NCBI GenBank assembly: GCA_014529385.2
Contig: CM043960.1
Coordinates: 39,545,281-39,609,280 of the forward strand
Length of the DNA stretch: 64,000 nt
From: Adiantum capillus-veneris
Taxonomy: Eukaryota > Streptophyta > Polypodiopsida > Polypodiales > Pteridaceae
Direction: 5' to 3'
This document shows, in pieces, positions 56,572 to 64,000 of the stretch (positions are counted from its first letter, which is position 1; every line of letters begins with the position of its first letter). The notes below the pieces were generated by a model. It saw nothing but the letters and a program-made list of their open reading frames with translations, had not been told where the DNA came from and did not search any database. The position numbers and the translations under genes are program-made.

Positions 56572-57504
56572 AAAAATCAACATCAGAACCTTGGTCTACA
56601 CCGACACATAGGTTTTCTCATAGAAAGTTTAAAGGGGGGTTTTTGAGCCCGCATACACCTATATCTCCTATTTTTAGACACACACATGTACAACACCTTC
56701 ATATGCATTCTTGGTAGGGGTTTTGGTAGAAATTTTTCTATGGGATGCTATGCATTGACATATGTGTATTTTCTTGAAAACACACTATGCTATTGAGCTT
56801 CTTTGAGAGCATTTATCCCTACAAGGATTTTGTTTACTACATGCAACGGTTTTGGCCCCTGTTTGTGCATGGTTTCAAACTCATGTATGTTGAGTTGTCG
56901 GCCGTGCCCCCTGTACACCATGTGGAGCCATCCTTTGGCCTTTTTTGGACAGTTTCCCGCCCATTTCTAAGACTCTGATCAGAAAAGCCCTTTTTAAGAC
57001 TGTGTCTAGTCATCGTGTCTGCTTAACCTTTTGGAGGGTCCTGCGTGAGGTTTTATTGAGCTAGGGTTTCTTGAATGTTGAGATACCTTCAGTAATACAT
57101 GTTTCCATATATGGTAGTCATTTGTCAATGGCAATTGATGGTTTATGCCCAAATTTACTCTCTTGAGTTGATTTTATGTGTTTTATGCATCATTTGGATT
57201 GATTTTTCACTCTCCGGACAAAGGAGACTCTATTGAATTTTTTTTCACGAGTCTGTCTATGTGTTTTATGAGTCTTTGAGAATTGTTTTGGCTTGAGATT
57301 TTGCCCTCATTACAAGGAGGTTCAAAATCTTGCCATGCTTTCTCACCATAACTTTGGCCTTATCTCCATATAGTGCTCAAGTCTTATAAACATGGCATCT
57401 TTTAAAAATAGAAAAATTTGATTTCTCTATCTCAAAACAACAAATCCAAGATGTGCTGACCCAAAAAGATTAATTAGTGGCGATCTTTGAGCGTGTAGAC
57501 AGAG

Positions 57505-58207
57505 ATGGCTATACAAAAGCACAGTGAAAAATGCTAGATGCAAAAGCCAGGTCCACTATTCGCTTACACTTAGTCGAGTCTATGTATTTCATCATAGTGG
57601 GTGAAGCTACTGCTAAATCATTGTGGGATAAGCTATGCACGACATATGAGGCAAAAACATAAGTGACAAAGTGTATTTGATGAAGAAGCTTTTTGAGCTT
57701 TGAATGAAAGAAGGTGAAACAATTTTTGAGCACTTGAATGCATTCAATGTACTTTTCATTCAATTGACATCACAAGGAGTGGAATTTGATGATGAAGTGT
57801 AGTCCATCTTCTTACTGTGCTCTCTACCCTCTTCATGGGACATATTTTGCATAGCAATTAGCAACTCTGCGCTTGAGAGCAAGTTGGCCTATGATGTTGT
57901 AGTTTTTAGTCTACTCAGTGAAGAGATATGCAAGAAGTCAATGGAGCCCGCAGAGCAAGGTGTTGCATATGTTGTCAGTAGCAAAGGTCAAAGATGTTGC
58001 ACTCATAACTGTGCCAAAATTAAGGATCATGGGAATTCTTGAAGCAAATCTAGAGGCTTTTTGTGCAATGTCGAGTGCCACTTTTATAAGAAAGGACACT
58101 TGAAGAAAGATTGTCGCACATGGCAGAGAGACAAGAAAAAGTCTCAAGATAACAAGAAGTCTGACAATGACAGCAAGGGCAAAGCCAAGATTAAGAGCTC
58201 AATGTGA
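57505..58207 (+). pseudogene. copia gag with damaged zinc knuckle
   Basis: It reads DAKARSTIRLHLVESMYF then ATAKSLWDKLCTTYEAKT, the copia gag core (UBN2 type), with later parts in other frames. The zinc knuckle at about 58070-58115 reads CHFYKKGHLKKDC. The family pattern is C-x2-C-x4-H-x4-C, and the second Cys codon appears to have been deleted. A lysine-rich tail ends at TGA near 58207. Confidence 0.75.
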
Positions 58208-58289
58208 TACAGTCTCATAAGATTGTAGATGTGCCTGCGGTCCATAATTTCTCAGATGTTCTAATCTTTACAAAAGATCTTAGTCTAAA

Positions 58290-59700
58290 TGCCCTTATTG
58301 CAAAAGATGCTAGCTTTGATCAGAATTGGGTAATAGACTCAGTTTCCATGTGACACCTCATAAAGAATGGTTCTCTACGCATGTACATACTCATTGCAAA
58401 GTCAAGCTTGGTGATGCCTATGAGCTTGAGATACTTGGTATTGGATACACCAAGCTAGTCATGCAAAGTGGCATGGAAATCATATTCAAGAATTTCAGAC
58501 ATGTTCCCAAGTAAGCAATTTTTTTGATATTTACTGGTCACATTGATGACTTGGGCTACATGAACACCTTTGGGAATGGTTTATGGTCAATTTGAATGGG
58601 AAATCTTGTGATTCTCAAGGGTCAAAAACATGGAATGCTCTACTCGATGTTTGTTTCATGTTTAAAAGAGGATTGTATATCCATAGCCGAGCTGCCATCT
58701 ACTGAGTTGTGGCATAGCTAGCTAGACCATATGAGCCAAAACAAAATGAAAACACTAGTTGGTTTTGGTTACTTGCCTGTGTTAAGTTATTTTGGCTTTT
58801 CTATGTGTAAGCATTGCATTTATGGTAAACAAACTAAGACCACCTTATCACCATTGAATAGGAAGTGTTTGTAACACTAAATCTTGTCCATAGAAACATT
58901 TTCGATCTTATACCAACCAAGTCTCTAGGGGAAGCTAGCTAGTTTGTGACCTTCATAGACAATTCCACTAGGAAGGTGTGGGTTTACCCTTTGCGAAGGA
59001 TCATGTCTTCTCGACTTTCTAGAAATACTTAGCATTGGTAGAAAATCAGTATGGCAAGATGATCAAAATATTACAAACTGATAATGGTGGAGAATACATC
59101 CCCAAGGAGTTTTAATTTTTTGTAGCAAAAGAGGTATTAAGAGGCATCTTACTGCACCTTACTCACCTAATCAGAATGGAGCTGTAGAAAGGATGAATTG
59201 TACAATTCAAGAGCGAGGCACAACCATGCTTTCTATGTCAAATCTGACTCAAGGCTTCTAGGCAGAGGCAACATTGATAGTATTACATATCATCAATCGG
59301 CCACTCAATACACCATTGAATTACTAGATTCCAAAGGACCCGTTGTCTAGAAAGAAACCACATTATGATCATTTGTGTGTCTTTGGATGCGAGGCATATG
59401 CACATGTGCCTAAGGAGCTTTGGAAAAAGCTAAACCCAAAGTCACACAAGTGCATTTTCCTTGGTTTTGGTGTAGATAGAGAGATGGGATATCGTCTTTG
59501 GCATCCAAAATCTTGCAAAACAATTATCCGCAGTTCACATGTTATCTTCAATGAGTCAAAGATGCATAAGAAACCTATAAAATAGGTTGAGTATAGAAAA
59601 GTCACATTTGGGGACATTCCCTTAGAATCTATGAAAACTGAGAAGCCTAGTGATGTACCTTCCATTAGCAGCACACCAATTGACAAGGCAGAGAGTAGTA
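58290..59700 (+). pseudogene. copia protease and integrase
   Basis: At about 58326 the protease start reads WVIDS in one frame and SFHVTPHKEWFSTH in the next. The DSGAS active site is therefore broken by a small deletion. The pre-integrase segment follows (LWHS-stop-LDHMSQNKMKTL, CKHCIYGKQTKT). The integrase core then shows TDNGGEY (about 59078-59098, with the second catalytic Asp), APYSPNQNGAVERMN (with the catalytic Glu) and a C-terminal part VFGCEAYAHVPKELWKKLNPKSHKCIFLGF-like text at 59388-59470. Stops and slips separate the blocks. Confidence 0.82.
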
Positions 59701-59929
59701 GTCAGTCTTTGAGATGCTCTACTAGATCATCACACCCACATGAGTAGTTTTAGCTAGGGCTGGACTATGTCATGTTGATTGACTATGGTGAGCCATCTTG
59801 TTCCAAAGAAGCCATGTAAATGGATGACAAGGTCAAGTGGAGCAAGCCATGCAACATGAGTATAACTCGATTGTCAGTAATGAGACATAGGACTTGGTTG
59901 AATTGCCAAAAAGCAAGTAGGCCTTACCT

Positions 59930-61212
59930 TGCAAGTGGTTTTACAAGAATAAGTTTACATCTGGTGATGATCCACAACCTATATACAAGGCTCAATTAGT
60001 TGCTAAGGGATTTAAGCAACAGAAGGGAGTTGATTTTGATGAGATCTTCTCTCCTGTGGTTAAGCTGATTACACCGCATACAATGCTTATCCTACTAGCC
60101 ATAGAGGACATGGAGCTTGTTCAAATAAATGTGAAGAAAACTTTTCTTCACAGGGATCTAGAAGAGGATGTTTACATGAAGCAACCTAAAGGTTTTGAAC
60201 AACCTAATAGGGAGGAGATAGTATGTAAACTCAAGAAAGCACTTTATGGATTAAAGCATGGTTCAAGGTAGTGGCATCAAGAATTTGATACTTTTATGTG
60301 GTCCCACGGTTTTAGGAGGAGTTGAGGATCACTGTTTGTATACAAAGAAACTAAATGATGGTTCTTTAGTCATTCTCATTCTATAAGTAGATGACATGCT
60401 CATAGAAAGAAAGTCTATTGAGGAGATTTCCAAATAAAAAAAAATGTTGAACAAAAACTCTGCTATGTAGGATATGGGCAAAGAAAATCATTTTCTTGGT
60501 ATGCGTATCAAGTAATATGCAGGGAGGGAAGGTAGTTAGTACCCTGCTACCATCATATTTGAAACTTAGCAAATAGAATTTTCTCAAGTTAGATGCTGAG
60601 AGAGAAGAAATGGCAAAAGTTCCATACTCTTTAGTTGTATGCAGTCTTATGTATGCTATGGTAGCTACAATGCTAGAGATTGCATGTACAATGGGAGTGG
60701 CTAGTTGGTATATGGCTCATCCTAGCAAGTAGCATTGGATAGCTATGAAACACATCCTCAGATACTTGAAGGATACATCAAGTTGGTGTTTATGCTTCAG
60801 TACAAAAATGCATCTGTTGTTGATTACACAAATCCAGATTATCTACATCTGGCTACATTTCATATTCGCAGGTGGAGCCATTTCTTGGAAATCATCTCTC
60901 CAAGATTGTATGTCTTCTTTCACTATAAAGGCTGACTATGTTGCAATGTCAGATGCCAACAAGGAAGCTATATGGTTGGCACGTTTAGTGGGAGATTTTG
61001 ACATTTAGTAGGTTCCAATTTTGCATTGTGATAGTCAAAGTGCTGTTGCTTTGGCAAGGAATCCCGTATTTCACTCCAAGTCAAAACACATTGAGGTGAG
61101 GTATCATCTCATTCGGGATACGTTGATGGATAAGCGCTTGAATCTTGTCAAGGTGGTCCACATTGATGACAACCCAGCAGATGCTCTTATGAAGAGCCTA
61201 GCTACGGAGTAG
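59930..61212 (+). pseudogene. copia reverse transcriptase and RNase H
   Basis: RT starts with WFYKNKFTSG and KAQLVAKGFKQQKGVDFDEIF, then SPVVKL. Motif A follows at about 60120-60155 with QINVKKTFLHRDLEEDVYMKQP, where the usual catalytic Asp (QMDVKTAF) is Asn. LKKALYGLKHGSR comes next, with stops after it. The VDDM box near 60390 lies in a broken frame (TAG, then GTAGATGACATG). RNase H at 61021-61212 reads HCDSQSAVALARNPVFHSKSKHIEVRYHLIRD and DNPADALMKSLATE, with only slight wear. Spacing is that of a full-length element. Confidence 0.85.
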
Positions 61213-61343
61213 TTTGCATATTGTATCAAGGTAATGGGTGTATGGTGAACAAATTTGTACAAGGGTGAAGTTTTTGTGCTTCATGGATGTACATACTAGC
61301 TTTAGTTGTCACTTACGACCACATTGGTCTGTAAGTGGGAGAT

Positions 61344-61614
61344 TGCTGGGTAAAGGCCTTGTGACCCGACTGCCCGGACACTCCCTACCCTCACTAACTC
61401 ACTAGCCCTTTTGTATTCTTCCTATATACATGAGAATAAAGGATAAACACAAAGCTAATAGGCTTGACTATGTGTTTCCCCAAATTGAGTCTCTCCTCCT
61501 TAACCTTCCCCCTTCCTGCATGCATCCACACATAGGATGCCATAGTAGGCAATTCTAGATTCCATAAATCTAGAACATAGTCCAAACACTTTCATGGCCT
61601 CTTGATCTTCAACA
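61344..61614 (+). repeat. copia 3' LTR, about 271 bp
   Basis: It starts TGCTGGG right after the polypurine tract AAGTGGGAGAT and ends TTCAACA by the TG...CA rule. It contains a TATA-like TATATACA near 61424 and AATAAA at 61435-61440. The end is inferred, because no second copy is in the window. Confidence 0.7.
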
Positions 61615-63300
61615 AATAATTTAATTTTGTCAGATCCTAGGTATAGTGGATGTGAGTCAACCACCCTTGACATAGCCATTACTGCAAGAATGGGGAGATT
61701 ATGTGATGATTAGAGCTTCTTGTGTTAGATGAAAATAGTCTCCTTGTTTATCCTTCCAATGAAATGTTCAAATCTCTTATTTATCTTCAGATCCAAAGGT
61801 CTTGACCCCTTTATCCTCCCAAAATTTTGTCAGTTTCAACAATGTTAATTTGTACAAAAAAGAAACATATTAGAATTAACCATATGTAATCAAATTTTGA
61901 TTAGCCATATGTGACATTAACCCATAACATTTCCGAGAACTGAGATGGCTATCGAGAAAAAGAATTATCTTGAGAACAAGAGTTGATCCATTAAACAGTG
62001 AAAACCCACTAATGGAAACATGCCAGATATAGTGGTTATGGAGGAAAGGAATCTCTCAACCACACGATACACACCATCAAACACAAAGGAAATGGTAAAG
62101 CCTATATTGACTTCTTGGGTGAGCTACCAAGCAAGCCTTTTTTCCATTCCTCTTACCTTGCCGTGATCACACAAAATCTCACTAATTAAGCTCAATCTCA
62201 TAATAACAAGCATTCCCCCCTCCGTCCCACCACCTTTATTAATGGGATCTTTATTTAAAAAGAAGATGCATTCAACCAGTGCAACCTATGCTAGTGGTAG
62301 TCCAAGGGCCTTTGAGTGCACCTGACACATTAAAGCTTTGGTAAAAATCATCAAATATAAGCATTGCCCCTTTAAAAAAGGGTGCTTGTGTATCAACTTT
62401 ATGAACTTGCTGCTTGAGGCATGCATTAGCAAATTTACAGTCGTGTCTACTTGAATGTCCTTCTACTTGGACCTATCCCACTATGATCACCTCACCTACT
62501 TGTGAAAAAAATCATCAAATACAAGCACTACATCTTTGAAAAAGGGCGTTTGTATCAACTCTACATGCTTGTTACGAAAGGCTTGCATAAGTAGTCCAAC
62601 AACGATGCCTACTTAGAGAATGTCCTTCAACTAGGACTTGTCTCACAATTAGGGTCCTTGCCTACTTGTGCAAAAAAATAATCAAGCACTGCACCTTTTG
62701 AAAAGAGATTTTGTTTCAACTTCATGTGCTTGTTGCTTTTTGAGACTTGCAGAATCAGTTTGACAACACGAAAGCCATTTGTGTTTTCATACCTCTTATA
62801 TTCTGGAAAAACTTTCATCCCATACCACATATGCTTGTTTACGTGCGTCATGTCGGAACAAGGAGTATTCCATGCATGAATTTTCAAATCATTGCCTTAC
62901 TATCCCTCCTAACCTAAGGTTGAAAGTATGTACATGGTACTCTCAAGTGGTGGTGGGGTCTTGCCCAACAGAAATTTATTGGTTGACGATCTTGTATGTG
63001 TGGTTTTTTCTTTAGGCTTGAATGAGGAGTCCTATATATGAGTTGGCAAGAATCACAGGAAAACACAATTGATTAGACAACGTATGAATATAGATGCCAT
63101 TGTGAGATTTAAAATAGCATGGCTAGCTTCACTTTATAGTATAGTAAACTTCCAAATGTCCTCTTGAATTGGAGTACATGTGCTTACACACTAAGAGGGA
63201 TGACTGATGCAATAACAAACAAAGAGGTAATAAATAACCACTACATTCAATTGAATCACTCATAGTATAAACTAAAAGTGAGAGACAAAGATAGAGACAC
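61615..63300. other. Unassigned region between copia LTR and the right-edge LTR
   Basis: No gene. It contains the 164-bp tandem repeat listed next. The last 60 bases before 63301 are purine-rich (gtgagagacaaagatagagac), which may be a worn polypurine tract. Confidence 0.35.
62347..62760. repeat. Degenerate tandem repeat, about 164 bp, two and a half copies
   Basis: ATCATCAAATAxAAGCA starts at 62347 and 62511, with a worn third start near 62677. Each copy has GAAAAAGGG-like text, TGTxTCAACTxxATG, TGCTTG and AATGTCCTTC at matching places. Confidence 0.8.
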
Positions 63301-64000
63301 TGTTTGAGGATAAATCAAACGGGCGCCCAACTGGTCGAACACGTAGCTGGACACCACATTTGTAGTCTATTATTTTGTCTGAGCTAGTGTAGTGATACTC
63401 TGTGGAAAACCTGATTCCAGAGTAATGGATCAATTCCCTGAGTTATAATGCTGTAATGATATTTGTAAAGGTCCATGTAAACCGGCCACTGACAATTTAG
63501 AATGCCCTAGGTATAAAGGTCAATAACCTTAATGTGAAAGGAGGCTTATTTTTGGAGAAGTGGGAGCTCAAAAAACGTACGCTCAAGCTACGAGCTGCTC
63601 CAATTTGTAATCGATGTAACTAATGAATGGGTAATCAATTTTCAAATCCAAAAGTTGCATTATGTTCCTCTCTCTTTGCTCTTTAATTTAAGTGTAAGCA
63701 TTGTCAGTTTTGCTGTGGTTTGTGACTAAGCGTCTGTGAGCTTAATTGCAGATTTGAGTGCTTAAATCACTGTTTTTAGTCGTTTTGACCATAGGAGAGC
63801 GTTCTTAAACCATAGGATGACAGTTCTGGATAGTTCTGTTGCAGTTTTTAGGAACTTTTTCATGATGGATCGTGATTTTGGTACCTTGTTGGATTGCCAG
63901 CAGACTTGCTAGGATAGTGCCCCTAGGTGTCCTAGACCTCCTCCTAAAGTTTCATTGCATTTCGAGTCTGTTCGAGTGCCGAAATGGCGTGATGACCTAG
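63301..64000 (+). repeat. Partial second LTR of the 8878-9786 family
   Basis: It starts TGTTTGAGGATAAATC and aligns from its first base with 8878 onward: GGGCGCCC/GGGCGTCC, CCCTAGGTATAAA, TTGCTGTGGTTTGTGACTA, GACCATAGGAGAG, CATGATGGATC, ATTTTGGTACC and ATAGTGCCCCTAG. It is clearly diverged, so the two are from different insertions. The end lies beyond the window. Confidence 0.75.

Larger units (their letters stand above)
57430..61614 (+). mobile_element. Ty1/copia retrotransposon, nearly complete internal region plus 3' LTR
   Basis: gag, protease, integrase, RT and RNase H follow in copia order, then a polypurine tract (AAGTGGGAGAT, 61333-61343) and a 3' LTR. Multiple stops and frame slips occur in every domain, so it is inactive. 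No 5' LTR matching 61344-61614 was found upstream. The left end is therefore lost or rearranged, consistent with the inverted gag scrap at 56537. Confidence 0.88.

Overview
This window is land-plant nuclear DNA, about 60% AT, dominated by decayed transposable elements, long dinucleotide microsatellites and short tandem repeats. It contains one intact-looking host gene: ORC1, with the plant layout of a PHD finger inside a BAH domain followed by an AAA+ ATPase, in 16 short exons on the + strand (43884-48026). The mixture of decayed gypsy, copia and LINE elements, a Penelope-like retroelement and tRNA-headed SINE-like repeats would fit a repeat-rich non-flowering vascular plant such as a fern or lycophyte. 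The lineage is inference; only land plant is well supported, by ORC1.

Layout. 1-2340: remnant of a Ty3/gypsy pol (RT, RNase H, integrase). 2955-9786: a second gypsy-type remnant with integrase, a retropepsin-like segment, a long broken structural ORF with a coiled coil, then a polypurine tract and a 3' LTR starting TGTTGGC. A diverged copy of this LTR enters the right end of the window at 63301. 9824-10566: antisense gag-like fragments, then a fold-back repeat and microsatellites. 11350-18202: a retroelement with a YMDD reverse transcriptase flanked by two direct repeats of about 1 kb, best read as a Penelope-like element with pseudo-LTRs, bounded on both sides by microsatellites. 18613-20200: antisense gypsy pol. 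20200-28110: mostly unassigned sequence with tandem repeats, a duplicated tRNA-like block and a degenerate AAGCAC minisatellite. 28182-36175: an endonuclease fragment, two copies of a 1.4-1.8 kb repeat, a copia RT scrap and a LINE endonuclease. 36.2-43.2 kb: tandem repeats, SINE-like clusters, a 43-base G run and a LINE RT. 43.6-48.0 kb: E2F-type promoter sites followed by ORC1. 49-57 kb: largely unassigned DNA with one strong hairpin. 57.4-61.6 kb: a copia element, broken but recognisable from gag to 3' LTR.

Only ORC1 appears to be functional. Its frame stays open across all 15 deduced junctions and adds up to 810 residues. Its upstream region has two CCCGCC sites of the E2F type, expected for a replication-licensing gene. 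Every transposon ORF seen carries stops, frame changes or lost catalytic residues, although the Penelope-like RT core is still open for about 345 codons.
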